NCBI RefSeq assembly: GCF_029906345.1
Contig: NZ_JARYGY010000004.1
Location: forward strand, 124,001 to 188,000
Source: Aquimarina mycalae
GTDB taxonomy: Bacteria > Bacteroidota > Bacteroidia > Flavobacteriales > Flavobacteriaceae
DNA: 64,000 bases
Direction of reading: 5' to 3'
In this document: in pieces, positions 44,611 through 54,487 of the stretch
Layout: each line of letters starts with the position of its first letter
Position numbering within the stretch: the stretch's first letter is position 1
Notes under the pieces: model-generated
What the model was told of the DNA's origin: nothing
What the model saw: the letters and a program-made list of their open reading frames with translations, nothing else
The model's database searches: none
Made by a program: the position numbers and the translations under genes

Positions 44611-47600
44611 ATGAAAAACTTTAGTTTTGTATCGATGCGCATTTTTACGGTTTTAGGTTTTTTATTATTATTCTGCACCAATACTTTACTTGGACAAGAT
44701 ACTTCTGGAAATTTTAGAAGTAAAAAAGTACGTGTTACTGATACCATCCGTATCGATTCTGTAGGCATCAACTCCTTTAATTTTAAATTACTGTCAAAAC
44801 AAGGAAAACAAATAGACAGTGCCTTATACAAAGTTAATTTTGAGAATGCTTCTGTTATTCTATCGCCTGATATATGTTCTCAAAATGATTCTATAACCAT
44901 ACAATACTATCGCTATCCAAATTTTTTAACCAAAAAATATTTTGAGTTCGACCCTTCTATTATTGTGGAAGAAAGTAGTGAGTTGCAAAAACTATATAGC
45001 CTTTCTGAGACTAACAACAAGAAGGCTTTTACTCCCTTCGATGGCCTTACTACTAACGGAAGTATTTCTAGAGGAGTTACTGTAGGTAGTAATCAAAATA
45101 CAGTATTGAACTCTGAACTAGATCTTCAAATCTCTGGTAAAATAAGTGACAATATATCATTACGAGCATCGATACAGGATGCTAATGTACCAGTACAGCA
45201 AAGTGGATATTCACAGAATTTGGATGAATTTGACCAAGTTTTTATTGAATTGTATAGCAAAAATTGGAATATCAGAGCTGGTGATGTACAGTTGCAGAAT
45301 ACCACAAGCTATTTTAATCGATTTACCAAAAATGTACAAGGAATCTCTATCAATGGAACACTAAATCATCCAGAATCCAAAACAGACTTGTTTGCTGCTG
45401 GCGCCTTAGTACGAGGAGTTTTTACTCGAAGTCAATTTACAGGTCAAGAAGGAAATCAAGGGCCCTATAAGCTTACAGGACCTAATGGAGAATTATTTAT
45501 CCTAATTGTATCTGGTAGTGAACGTGTTTATGTAAATGGGTTGCTCCTAGAAAGAGGTGAAAACAAGGATTATATTATTGACTATAACGCAGGAGAAGTA
45601 CGCTTTAATCCAACATATCCTATAACATCTGATATGAGGATTTCTATCGAGTACCAAACTACAGAACGTAATTATTCTAGAATTATAGTATATGGCGGAG
45701 CAAATCACACTAGCGAAAAATTAAACATTGGCGCCTTTGTATATTCAGAGAATGATGCCAAAAATCAATCTTTACAACAAAACCTAAGTGATCCACAAAA
45801 AGAAATTCTATCTAATGCTGGTGATGATCCTACCCAAATGATATCTCCATCTGCAGTACCAGATGTATTTAGTGAAAACAAAATTTTATACCGAAGAGAT
45901 GTTATTGACGGTCAGGAAGTGTTCGTGTTTTCTAATAATCCAGAGGATGAATTATTCAATGTTCGTTTCTCATTAGTAGGAGATAATCAAGGTGATTATA
46001 TTGTAAGTGATGTAACCACAATCAGTCGGATTTTTGAATATGTAGCTCCGATCAGTGGAATCTCTCAAGGAAATTATGCTCCAGTCATTCAACTTCAAGC
46101 TCCAACCAAATTGCAAACTGCTGTAGTGCAAGGTTCATATATTCCTAATGAAAAAACATCTATTGGATTCGAAATTTCGGGAAGTAAAAATGATCTCAAT
46201 CTTTTTTCTGATCTTGATGATGATGATAATGATGGCGTTGCAGGGCGATTACAACTAAAACAACGTATTTTTTCTAAAGACAGTAGTTGGACCATGAATG
46301 CATTTGCCAATGGCGATTATGTTCAGGAAGAATTTAAGAGTATTGAAAGAATCTATAATGTAGAATTTAATAGGGATTGGAATATTAACAACCCGCTTGG
46401 AGATCAACAATTTTTCACTTCTGGCGTGGAAATACTTCATCCCAAAAAAGGATTTACACGATATTCATTTCAACATTTAAATTTTTCTGAAAACTACAAC
46501 GGAAACAGGCATATTCTGCACAGTGATTTAAGCCTTAATAAACTTGGTATCTCTTTATATTCAAGTTTATTAAATAGTAAAAATGCCGAATTAGATTCTA
46601 GATTCTTCAGAATATATAGTACTCTAACTTACAGTTTTCCTAAAAACTGGATTGGTGGTAAGATCGCAGCAGAAGAGAATAAAGAAATTAACCTAAGCGA
46701 TCAAACATTTACGCTCAATACACAACGATTTACATCCTATGAAGTATATAGTGGTGTAGGAGATAGTACAAAAATTTACGCAGAAATCGGATATAGACAC
46801 CGAATCAATGATAGTGTACGTAATAATCTATTAAATAAAGTAAGTACTTCTAATACTTATTTTCTAAAATCTAATTTACTAAATACTCCTAAAACACAAT
46901 TATCCTTATTTGTGAATTACCGAACCCTAAATAATGAAGATCAAAACCGTGAAAACGAGCAGTCTTTAAATTCTCGATTATTATATAATCAACGATTCTT
47001 AGGTGGTAAAATCAACTGGAATACTGTTTTCGAAACCAATAGCGGAACATTACCTCAACAGGAGTTTACTTATGTGCAAGTAGATCCAGGACAAGGAACG
47101 TATACCTGGAATGATTACAACAATAATGGAGTTCAGGAACTGGAAGAATTTGAAATTGCTCAATTTACGGATGAAGCGATTTATTTAAGAGTATTATTAC
47201 CAAACCAACTTTTTGTAAAAACACACCAAAATCGATTGAGCCAAATCATTACCTTAAACCTTCTTTCATGGTCAGGATCAGAAAACAAAGTAAAAAAAAT
47301 ACTCTCTCATTTTTATAATCAAACCTCTTATCTTGTAGATAGAAAAAATCTGCGTGACGATAATTCTTTTGACATTAATCCTTTTAGCAAAAATGAGAAC
47401 GAATTAGCGTTGAATTTAAGTTTTAGAAACTCATTGTTTTTCAACAGAGGAAAGCAAAGATATACGACCTCATATACTTTTTTGTCTACTAAAAATACAA
47501 GCTTGCAGGTGACAGGTCTTCAAGAAAATATTATAAAAAGTCATCAATTGGCATTTACACATAAAATGGCTAAAACGTGGCTTGTAGATTTTAAAAACGA

Positions 47601-48051
47601 GCTCATAGAAACTGAAAGCATTTCCGAAAACTTCACGAATAGAAATTATAGGTTAGAAGGTTTTAAAATAGAACCTAAACTGTCTTATTTATTATCTCCC
47701 CAAACACAATTCAGTATTTTTTATCTTTTAAATGATCAGGAGAATACTTCGGGAGAAGAAGCCCTAGCGCAACAAAAATTAGGAGTTTCTTTTTCTTACG
47801 CTAACAAACAACAAGTATCAATAACAGGAGAATTTAATTATTTTAATAACGATTTTACTGGAAACGCTTTTTCTCCAGTAGGTTATCAGTTACTTAATGG
47901 GTTACAACCTGGAGATAATTATACTTGGTCGGTTTTAGGACAAAAAAAATTGACTAAATACCTAGATCTTAATGTTTCGTATTTAGGTCGAAAAAGTGAA
48001 ACTGCTAATACCATACATACAGGAAGTATTCAACTTAGAGCATATTTTTAA
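44611..48051 (+). CDS. Large predicted outer-membrane beta-barrel protein, function unknown
   Basis: An 1146-residue protein with a signal peptide (about 1-29, ending TLLGQ). The N-terminal third (30-420) is beta-rich, with conserved-looking segments (GSISRGVTVGSNQNTVLNSE; VYVNGLLLERGENKDYIIDY) that resemble parts of flavobacterial SprA-type translocon proteins; the remainder alternates short aromatic strands and polar loops, ending in a Phe (IQLRAYF), as outer-membrane barrels do. A DxDxDxDG-like acidic loop (around 535) may bind calcium. It is much shorter than SprA, so I do not give that name. Monocistronic or followed by the small lipoprotein gene 49 bases on. Confidence 0.7.
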   Translation: MKNFSFVSMRIFTVLGFLLLFCTNTLLGQDTSGNFRSKKVRVTDTIRIDSVGINSFNFKLLSKQGKQIDSALYKVNFENASVILSPDICSQNDSITIQYYRYPNFLTKKYFEFDPSIIVEESSELQKLYSLSETNNKKAFTPFDGLTTNGSISRGVTVGSNQNTVLNSELDLQISGKISDNISLRASIQDANVPVQQSGYSQNLDEFDQVFIELYSKNWNIRAGDVQLQNTTSYFNRFTKNVQGISINGTLNHPESKTDLFAAGALVRGVFTRSQFTGQEGNQGPYKLTGPNGELFILIVSGSERVYVNGLLLERGENKDYIIDYNAGEVRFNPTYPITSDMRISIEYQTTERNYSRIIVYGGANHTSEKLNIGAFVYSENDAKNQSLQQNLSDPQKEILSNAGDDPTQMISPSAVPDVFSENKILYRRDVIDGQEVFVFSNNPEDELFNVRFSLVGDNQGDYIVSDVTTISRIFEYVAPISGISQGNYAPVIQLQAPTKLQTAVVQGSYIPNEKTSIGFEISGSKNDLNLFSDLDDDDNDGVAGRLQLKQRIFSKDSSWTMNAFANGDYVQEEFKSIERIYNVEFNRDWNINNPLGDQQFFTSGVEILHPKKGFTRYSFQHLNFSENYNGNRHILHSDLSLNKLGISLYSSLLNSKNAELDSRFFRIYSTLTYSFPKNWIGGKIAAEENKEINLSDQTFTLNTQRFTSYEVYSGVGDSTKIYAEIGYRHRINDSVRNNLLNKVSTSNTYFLKSNLLNTPKTQLSLFVNYRTLNNEDQNRENEQSLNSRLLYNQRFLGGKINWNTVFETNSGTLPQQEFTYVQVDPGQGTYTWNDYNNNGVQELEEFEIAQFTDEAIYLRVLLPNQLFVKTHQNRLSQIITLNLLSWSGSENKVKKILSHFYNQTSYLVDRKNLRDDNSFDINPFSKNENELALNLSFRNSLFFNRGKQRYTTSYTFLSTKNTSLQVTGLQENIIKSHQLAFTHKMAKTWLVDFKNELIETESISENFTNRNYRLEGFKIEPKLSYLLSPQTQFSIFYLLNDQENTSGEEALAQQKLGVSFSYANKQQVSITGEFNYFNNDFTGNAFSPVGYQLLNGLQPGDNYTWSVLGQKKLTKYLDLNVSYLGRKSETANTIHTGSIQLRAYF

Positions 48052-48100
48052 TAAGTCTATCGGACTATTGCTTATCTTTAGAGAACACAAATAAAACAAT

Positions 48101-48469
48101 ATGAAAAGGCTTCTAAAAATATCTTGTTTAGTAATTATTTTTGTTCTTGGTAGTTGTATTACAGCCAAAGGAACAGATGATAAAGCGGTAAATGACACTA
48201 AAAATGATTCTCAATCTATAAGTTCAGAAAAAATGCAAAAAGATGGTTTTATTAAAGGAACACTTACAACTAACAAATCTTCTGATTGCCCCTACATTCT
48301 AACTGTAGAAAAGTATACTGATAAACTGGATCCAATAAACATTCAAGATTTTTTCAAAAACAATATCCCAGAAAAAGTATGGGTAAAATACAGTAGTCTA
48401 AGAATGAATAGTAGATGTAATGACGCAAGACCTGTATCTATTACAGAAATCAGTGCTCGCACAGATTAA
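48101..48469 (+). CDS. Small hypothetical lipoprotein (122 residues)
   Basis: A 122-residue protein with a lipoprotein signal (MKRLLKISCLVIIFVLGSC, lipidation Cys 19). The mature part is polar with a Cys pair (SSDCPYIL and NSRCND) that may form a disulphide. I do not recognise a family. It lies 49 bases after the barrel protein gene; its stop (TAA) overlaps the stop of the convergent T9SS cargo gene in the sequence TTAA. Confidence 0.65.
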   Translation: MKRLLKISCLVIIFVLGSCITAKGTDDKAVNDTKNDSQSISSEKMQKDGFIKGTLTTNKSSDCPYILTVEKYTDKLDPINIQDFFKNNIPEKVWVKYSSLRMNSRCNDARPVSITEISARTD

Positions 48470-51456
48470 TTTACAGAAAACTTAACTGATTTCCCTGTTT
48501 TGTTACTACCTAATCGAACAAAATAAATCCCAGTACTCACATAAGACATATCCAGCAGGTATGAGAATCTACTGTTTGCATCTTTCTCTACAAGATTAGA
48601 AACGATCGTTTTTCCTGTAATAGTAAATACACTTAATCTAAGGACATCATCCGCATTAGAATCACTCATGGTAATCAAAAACTGATCATTAGGTTGACTA
48701 ATTACAATTAAATCCGAATTAGGATCGGTATTCTCTCCAATTTCAACAGTATAGTCATGGGTTGTACCAAACTGCATAGATTCACAAGGTTCATTAAGTG
48801 CTGCACCATTATTTGTATTCGTATCTCCTGCTCTAATTCTCAATAAATGAGTGCCAAGCGGAGCTTCATTATCTAAAGAAAAAAGAAAAGTTTGATCTAC
48901 ATTTTCTAAAGCAACCACCTGATTACTAATGATTAACTCTTCATCTTCAAAAACAGCATTATCATTATAATCTATCCATAATGATAATTGCTCAGCATCA
49001 CCTTCTGCAAATCCAACCTGAACTGTTAATGCATATACACCTATCGATCTATCAAGGTTAATCACTAAATCCGTAAAATCCTCATAACCATCATTACATT
49101 GAATATTTGGATTAGAGATATTAGACAACTCAAAAGAAGATATTCCATCTCCAAACCTTTCACAGTCAGAAGTTGGTGAACATAATCGATGTTCTATTAC
49201 TCTTGTTATAACATCATTGCTGGTATCTTCATCATTTGTTAATGCAGTACCTATTTGAAAATTATATGCTTGAAATTCTGACAGATCTGCTGTTACGGTA
49301 AATGTATACTCAGCAGATTCTCCAACATCAATTGTTCCAGTAAAAACCTCATTAATTGCAGCTCCTCCATCCAAAGTATAAAAAACAGGAATATTACTTT
49401 GAGGTAACCCTCCATAATTTCGAATCGTAATTGTAATATTTTCTGTAGAAGAAAGCCCACCACCAGATACTGGAGAAACAAGACTACTCACTCCCACATT
49501 ATTAGGTAATAAATTAATAACCTCTCTGGTTGCACAATCGTTTTCTGGCATAGCATCCCCAATCAGATTGGTTTCTGCGGTTATAAAAGAACTATTCCCA
49601 CTAGTTAAGTCAGCTGTAGTATTAAAGGTAAAAGATGCCGTTTGTCCAGCTGCAATGGATCCTGTAAATATTTCATTCACTGCAACACCTCCATTAATAG
49701 TATAACTTACTGGAATATTACTTTGTGTTGTAGATCCAAAATTCTGAATGGTAACTGTAATTACTTCTGAAGTAGTAAAAGTTGCATCATTTGGTGTGTC
49801 TATACTAACGATACCAACATCATTAGCTACATCTTCTGCTATCTTAAATACTCCTACAATATTTCTGGCATTATTTCCAGTATTTTCGAAATACTCTGCA
49901 ATATGCCAGAATGTTTGATCATCAACTGGATCTACAGTTATCTGTGCATAATCACCATATCGGTTTTGAGTAGTTCTATCCACATCAGTACCAATGATAA
50001 TGGTTTCTTCAGCAAAAGTCATGGTTCCTAAGGGGTCGTTTGCTAATCGACCTGTATATCGTATCGAAGCAAAACTATCCGCACTTGCGCCATCAGCTAT
50101 GGTTCCCATAGTCGTATATCCCATACCTATGTTCCCAAAAATGTCCATAGCCATACTACCACACCAAGCACTTTTGCCATCTGGAGATGTATAAGTTCCT
50201 TCTTGAAAAACTGTCCATGGTTGATCGTCTCCATTCTGTCTTAACTCATACCATCTAATACCTGAGACATCATCTGTATCTGGTCGATCGTCTATATCTA
50301 CAGGAAAATTAAGTACCACAGAATTATAGTTACAAAACCTTCTGTAATTAGTAGCATACATTACAGCTCCTTGCAGCACATCAATATCTTGTCCATCAGT
50401 TCCTGGTTGAGGAAGGTTAGCAAATGATCCACCATCAAAAGTAGAATCAAAAGGTGTTATACTTCCATTACTTACAGTTAATTCTTCTGCTTCTGTAATT
50501 GTAGACTGTGCTGGGTTTATCCAATCCACACTTATAGTCCACAGTTTTAAAGCATCTTCATTAACATCTTGCCAACCATCATCTTGAAAATAAACAATCT
50601 TTGCATTCCCTTCGGGAGGAAGCGTACTTCCGATTGCATTAAAAGAAGCAGGACTATAGAATCCACCTATTCTGGCTCCAGGAAGCGGAAAACCTATCAT
50701 TTGTGCAGTATCAACTCCAGCTAAAATTTGTTCTCTATCAATAACATATACTACTTCACTGGTCATTTGTTGCCCTTGATCTTTATTAGCAGTAACGTAA
50801 TACCCATCAGACCAAATTGAAAATTTCGTATAATCTGGAAAACTACCCGTATTAAAACGATATGTAAACCACCCATCATTCACTGGATCTGGTCCTTGAG
50901 AAACAGCAACCAAAAAACCATTAGGAGTCTCACTAAACTGAGTTATTACAAATCTATCTGCAAAATTATCATAGAATACTATTGGATCTCCTAAAGATTC
51001 TCCTGGAAAAATATTTGTCAAGGAATTAGACGGAACTAAAACATTTCCGTTTCTATCATGAATTGCAAATGCAGAGTTTTTTGCACTTATATAATGATTA
51101 GGCCCTATTGCTCCTGTTGGATCACTTGGAGCTCCTGGACTAGAATTAGCTTCAAATACCAATGAAGGTAATTTACTAGCTCTAGAAAGACCCATATTCT
51201 TTTGTTTTTCGATTAACTGATCTGGTCCTTTGGGTAATCCTTTACCTGGTACAATTTTATTAGCATCCGTTCTCTTAGGATTAACCTCTCCAACCCTAGC
51301 TTGTTCTGGAACTAGTTTTTTACCCATTAACGGGGCAACTTCTTTCATCTGACTTGAAGTCGTAATTAAAGTTGCGGTCATGGTTTTTTTCTCCTGAGAA
51401 AAACCAATCGCATAGAAAAACAAGAAAGAAAAGAAAACAACCCTTTTCAATAGCAT
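48466..51456 (-). CDS. T9SS-secreted multidomain protein with type A sorting domain
   Basis: A 996-residue secreted protein. Signal peptide at about 1-20; a large N-terminal region (about 80-530) with propeller-like features (DPTGAIGPNHYISAKNSAF, SDGYYVTANKD); two CARDB-like repeats (about 545-640 and 650-745, NVGVSSLVSP, SNIPVSYTING); a GEVED-type domain (about 770-890, LWIDYNDNAVFEDEEL); and a C-terminal type A sorting domain (LLDMSYVSTGIYFVRL, ending KSVKFSVN) that directs export by the type IX system and attachment to the cell surface. Function is probably adhesion or binding; no catalytic motif seen. Confidence 0.88.
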   Translation of the reverse strand: MLLKRVVFFSFLFFYAIGFSQEKKTMTATLITTSSQMKEVAPLMGKKLVPEQARVGEVNPKRTDANKIVPGKGLPKGPDQLIEKQKNMGLSRASKLPSLVFEANSSPGAPSDPTGAIGPNHYISAKNSAFAIHDRNGNVLVPSNSLTNIFPGESLGDPIVFYDNFADRFVITQFSETPNGFLVAVSQGPDPVNDGWFTYRFNTGSFPDYTKFSIWSDGYYVTANKDQGQQMTSEVVYVIDREQILAGVDTAQMIGFPLPGARIGGFYSPASFNAIGSTLPPEGNAKIVYFQDDGWQDVNEDALKLWTISVDWINPAQSTITEAEELTVSNGSITPFDSTFDGGSFANLPQPGTDGQDIDVLQGAVMYATNYRRFCNYNSVVLNFPVDIDDRPDTDDVSGIRWYELRQNGDDQPWTVFQEGTYTSPDGKSAWCGSMAMDIFGNIGMGYTTMGTIADGASADSFASIRYTGRLANDPLGTMTFAEETIIIGTDVDRTTQNRYGDYAQITVDPVDDQTFWHIAEYFENTGNNARNIVGVFKIAEDVANDVGIVSIDTPNDATFTTSEVITVTIQNFGSTTQSNIPVSYTINGGVAVNEIFTGSIAAGQTASFTFNTTADLTSGNSSFITAETNLIGDAMPENDCATREVINLLPNNVGVSSLVSPVSGGGLSSTENITITIRNYGGLPQSNIPVFYTLDGGAAINEVFTGTIDVGESAEYTFTVTADLSEFQAYNFQIGTALTNDEDTSNDVITRVIEHRLCSPTSDCERFGDGISSFELSNISNPNIQCNDGYEDFTDLVINLDRSIGVYALTVQVGFAEGDAEQLSLWIDYNDNAVFEDEELIISNQVVALENVDQTFLFSLDNEAPLGTHLLRIRAGDTNTNNGAALNEPCESMQFGTTHDYTVEIGENTDPNSDLIVISQPNDQFLITMSDSNADDVLRLSVFTITGKTIVSNLVEKDANSRFSYLLDMSYVSTGIYFVRLGSNKTGKSVKFSVN

Positions 51457-51793
51457 ATGAGAATTTTTAAGGCGAGAATTATCTCGATTTTTGGTCTAAA
51501 ATACAATTAAACTTCAAAATATGGTAAAAACAAAACACTTAATCTATAATCACTTTATAAAACAACAGGCATTTCCTACAAGTAATGATTAGCATTTATT
51601 ATTTATAAACGATTTCAAAACAACTATAATATTTCTTCTCATAAAATTATTTTTATGTAGGGTTTTATGGATCTAACTTGTTTTATATAAAACAAGTTTA
51701 CTAATGTACTTACATAGTAAAACTAAAACACTTTTGACTATTTATTAGGAAAATAACCAAAAGGTAATATCTCAAAAAAGCACTTTTGAAAAC
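51457..51793. other. Non-coding stretch upstream of the T9SS cargo gene
   Basis: About 340 bases of A/T-rich sequence between two minus-strand genes, with no supported ORF. It must hold the cargo gene promoter, but no exact TAnnTTTG box is visible on the minus strand. The glyS terminator lies at its right end. Confidence 0.5.
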
Positions 51794-51823
51794 AAAAACA
51801 CCAGCAAAATAGCTGGTGTTTTT
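51794..51823 (-). terminator. glyS terminator, 12-bp stem
   Basis: AAAAACACCAGC (51794-51805) pairs with GCTGGTGTTTTT (51812-51823) over AAAATA. It lies 27 bases after the glyS stop on the minus strand. Confidence 0.85.
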
Positions 51824-51850
51824 TATTATTAGTTCACAAAAGTTTTTTGC

Positions 51851-53386
51851 TTATTTCAACCAAAACTCAGCATCCACTTTTTCCGAAATTATAGATTTTA
51901 ATGCTGCAATTGGAACACGTTTTTGTTCCATTGTATCTCTATCTCTAATTGTAACCGTTTCATCATTTAATGTATCGTGATCAATCGTAATACAAAAAGG
52001 AGTACCATTAGCATCTTGTCTTCTATAACGACGTCCTATAGCATCTTTTTCGTCATAAATCACATTAAATTTCCACTTTAAGTCTTCCACTATTTTCTGA
52101 GCTACTTCTGGCAAGTCATCTTTTTTAACCAATGGTAAAATTGCTGCCTTAACAGGTGCAACCACCGCTGGTAATTTTAACACAACTCTACTTGAACCAT
52201 CTTCTAATTGCTCTTCTTGTAATGCAGTAGAAAATACCGCCAGGAACATTCTGTCTAATCCTACAGAGGTTTCTACAACATAAGGAACATAGCTTTCTTT
52301 TAATTCAGGATCAAAGAACTGTAATTTTTTCCCTGAGTATTCTTCGTGTGCTTTCAAGTCGAAATCTGTTCTAGAGTGAATTCCTTCTAACTCTTTAAAT
52401 CCAAATGGGAAATTAAATTCTATGTCTGCCGCCGCATTTGCATAATGAGCAAGTTTATCATGATCATGGAATCGATAATTTTCTTTCCCTAATCCTAATG
52501 ACAAATGCCAATTAAGACGTGTATCTTTCCAGTACTCATACCATTTCATTTCTTCTCCAGGACGTACAAAAAACTGCATTTCCATTTGTTCAAATTCTCT
52601 CATTCTGAAAATAAATTGTCTAGCAACAATCTCATTTCTAAATGCTTTACCAGTTTGAGCAATCCCAAAAGGAATTTTCATACGACCAGTTTTCTGAACA
52701 TTTAAAAAATTAACAAAAATACCTTGCGCTGTTTCTGGTCTCAAAAACAAATCTGTTGCAGACTCTGCAGAAGCTCCTAATTTTGTTCCAAACATAAGAT
52801 TAAACTGTCTTACATCTGTCCAGTTCTTAGATCCAGTATCTGGATCCGCAATACCTAATTCTTCAATTAATGCTTTAACATCTGCAAGATCATCTTCTCC
52901 CAAAGATTTTGCTAATCTCTTTAAGATCGTTTCTTTTTGAGATAAATACTTAACTACTCTAGGATTTGTAGATACAAATTGATCTTCATCAAATGAATCC
53001 CCAAAACGTTTTTTTGCTTTTGTTATTTCTTTCTGAGCTTTTTGGTATAATTTCTCTGCATAACCTTCAACTAAAACATCAGCTCTAAATCGTTTTTTGG
53101 AATCTTTATTATCTATTAACGGATCACTAAATGCATCCACATGACCAGAGGCTTTCCAAGTAGTAGGATGCATAAATATAGCTGCGTCCAGACCTACGAT
53201 ATTCTGATGCATATACACCATACTTTTCCACCAATATTCGCGTATATTCTTTTTTAGTTCTGCTCCGTTCTGTCCATAATCATATACTGCGCTCAATCCA
53301 TCATAGATCTCACTAGAACCAAAAATATACCCATACTCTTTTGCATGGGCTATAACTTTTTTAAATTTATCTTCTTGATTTGCCAT
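51851..53386 (-). CDS. glyS: Glycyl-tRNA synthetase (alpha2 type)
   Basis: A 511-residue class II synthetase of the homodimeric type found in archaea, eukaryotes and Bacteroidota. I start at the ATG at 53386 (MANQEDKFKK), since a -7 box TATTTTTG sits immediately before it; the ATG at 53434 would add 16 residues that do not resemble the family. Motif 2 is seen in AFRNEIVARQFIFRMREFEQ and motif 3 in ETSVGLDRMFLAVF; the C-terminal anticodon-binding domain (about 390-511) starts near LPAVVAPVKAAILPL. It charges tRNA-Gly. Monocistronic, with its own terminator. Confidence 0.97.
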   Translation of the reverse strand: MANQEDKFKKVIAHAKEYGYIFGSSEIYDGLSAVYDYGQNGAELKKNIREYWWKSMVYMHQNIVGLDAAIFMHPTTWKASGHVDAFSDPLIDNKDSKKRFRADVLVEGYAEKLYQKAQKEITKAKKRFGDSFDEDQFVSTNPRVVKYLSQKETILKRLAKSLGEDDLADVKALIEELGIADPDTGSKNWTDVRQFNLMFGTKLGASAESATDLFLRPETAQGIFVNFLNVQKTGRMKIPFGIAQTGKAFRNEIVARQFIFRMREFEQMEMQFFVRPGEEMKWYEYWKDTRLNWHLSLGLGKENYRFHDHDKLAHYANAAADIEFNFPFGFKELEGIHSRTDFDLKAHEEYSGKKLQFFDPELKESYVPYVVETSVGLDRMFLAVFSTALQEEQLEDGSSRVVLKLPAVVAPVKAAILPLVKKDDLPEVAQKIVEDLKWKFNVIYDEKDAIGRRYRRQDANGTPFCITIDHDTLNDETVTIRDRDTMEQKRVPIAALKSIISEKVDAEFWLK

Positions 53387-53390
53387 GGCG

Positions 53391-53398
53391 CAAAAATA
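53391..53398 (-). promoter_or_regulatory. Predicted -7 element of glyS
   Basis: The minus strand reads TATTTTTG, four bases before the chosen ATG. The predicted transcript starts at or next to the start codon, so it would have almost no leader. It also argues against the upstream ATG at 53434. Confidence 0.4.
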
Positions 53399-53475
53399 AC
53401 CGAATTTACAAGAACTGAAAACGAATTTATTCAATTAATGACCTTAAGAAGTAATTTCTGACAAAAACATAAAAA

Positions 53476-53505
53476 AACCACCATATTAATACTAACATGG
53501 TGGTT
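53476..53505 (-). terminator. Terminator, 9-bp stem
   Basis: AACCACCAT (53476-53484) pairs with ATGGTGGTT (53497-53505) over a 12-base loop, with an A7 run on the left that becomes a U tract on the minus strand. It lies 22 bases after the stop of the coiled-coil protein gene. Confidence 0.8.
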
Positions 53506-53527
53506 CATCTATATTGTAAATACTACT

Positions 53528-54409
53528 TTATTTCAGTTCAAACTGTGTATTAGAAATCATTCTAGGTCCAGAGAATAAGTTTACCACATAATTCCCTTTT
53601 ACCAATTCTCCTTCTACTGCATCTACCAGAACACAAACATCCAAAGCATCATTTTCATAAAAAACTTTGTTACGTCCACTATAAGTAAGAACGGCATCAT
53701 CAAAATTTACAGATACTTTATCTCCGATTAAGTTATTTTCAGGATTAATTACCTGTACAAATAAATCTTTATCACCCTTCTCTGTTAATTTATTAGGAGA
53801 AAGTGTAAAACATACTCTTACTTTCTCTGCTCTGCTTGATCTTGCTGTTGTAGTAATTTTACCACTATTACGCACTCGAACTCCTTCTGCCTTAATTCCA
53901 GAAGCTTGTAATGCAGAACCTCTTTCTACTATTTCTGCTAATTTATTATTCTGTGATGCTAAAGAATCAGAGAATACAATTCTTTCGGTTAAAGCGGTAT
54001 TGGTACTATCTAAATCCGTAGCTAATTGAGCATTTGCTGTAGTTAAACTATCTGCAAGTTTAAATAATCTTTCTCTTTCTTTCTTAAGCTTGCTTACTTC
54101 TCTTCTGTATCGAGCAATTAATGCTACATTAGCGTCATAATCTTTTAAGCTATCTAATAAAACCACAACACGTTGCTTTTCTTTAAGCAAATGATCATCC
54201 ATCACCTCGTTTAGAGCAATTGCATTATCATATTTTGTTATTAATTCTCCTAATTCGCTTTCAATTAAATCCTTTTCTTGTTGCAAAATTGCTTTTTCTC
54301 TCTTTTCTTCGTTGTAAAACTTATACGTGAAGATCCCCAGAATTAATAATAGAGCTCCCAGAACACCAATTAGTATCTTAAGGGTCAAGTTATTGTTTTG
54401 AGTTGTCAT
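53528..54409 (-). CDS. Single-pass membrane protein with long coiled coil
   Basis: A 293-residue protein with one N-terminal membrane helix (about 9-29), a long coiled coil (about 32-165) and a C-terminal beta-rich domain (about 185-293, KVRVCFTLSPNKLTEKGDKD, NYVVNLFSGPRM). It is probably anchored in the inner membrane with the domain in the periplasm. Relatives in flavobacteria are uncharacterised. Divergent from comF, with a terminator after its stop. Confidence 0.75.
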   Translation of the reverse strand: MTTQNNNLTLKILIGVLGALLLILGIFTYKFYNEEKREKAILQQEKDLIESELGELITKYDNAIALNEVMDDHLLKEKQRVVVLLDSLKDYDANVALIARYRREVSKLKKERERLFKLADSLTTANAQLATDLDSTNTALTERIVFSDSLASQNNKLAEIVERGSALQASGIKAEGVRVRNSGKITTTARSSRAEKVRVCFTLSPNKLTEKGDKDLFVQVINPENNLIGDKVSVNFDDAVLTYSGRNKVFYENDALDVCVLVDAVEGELVKGNYVVNLFSGPRMISNTQFELK

Positions 54410-54424
54410 AATAAATTTCTAATT

Positions 54425-54453
54425 TTTGATGGTTACGTTAAATAGTAAATTTA
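54425..54453 (+). promoter_or_regulatory. Predicted promoter of the comF-like gene
   Basis: TTTG (54425-54428) and TAAATTTA (54446-54453) are separated by 17 bases. The last base of the -7 box differs from the consensus G. The ATG is 34 bases downstream. Confidence 0.4.
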
Positions 54454-54487
54454 GTTAAATATAGTAATTAATGTTAATTCACCTAAT

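Noticed and set aside
46212..46240. A GAT-rich run that looks like a microsatellite.
   Set aside because: It is in frame and codes for the acidic loop LDDDDNDG in the large outer-membrane protein, probably a calcium-binding type loop.
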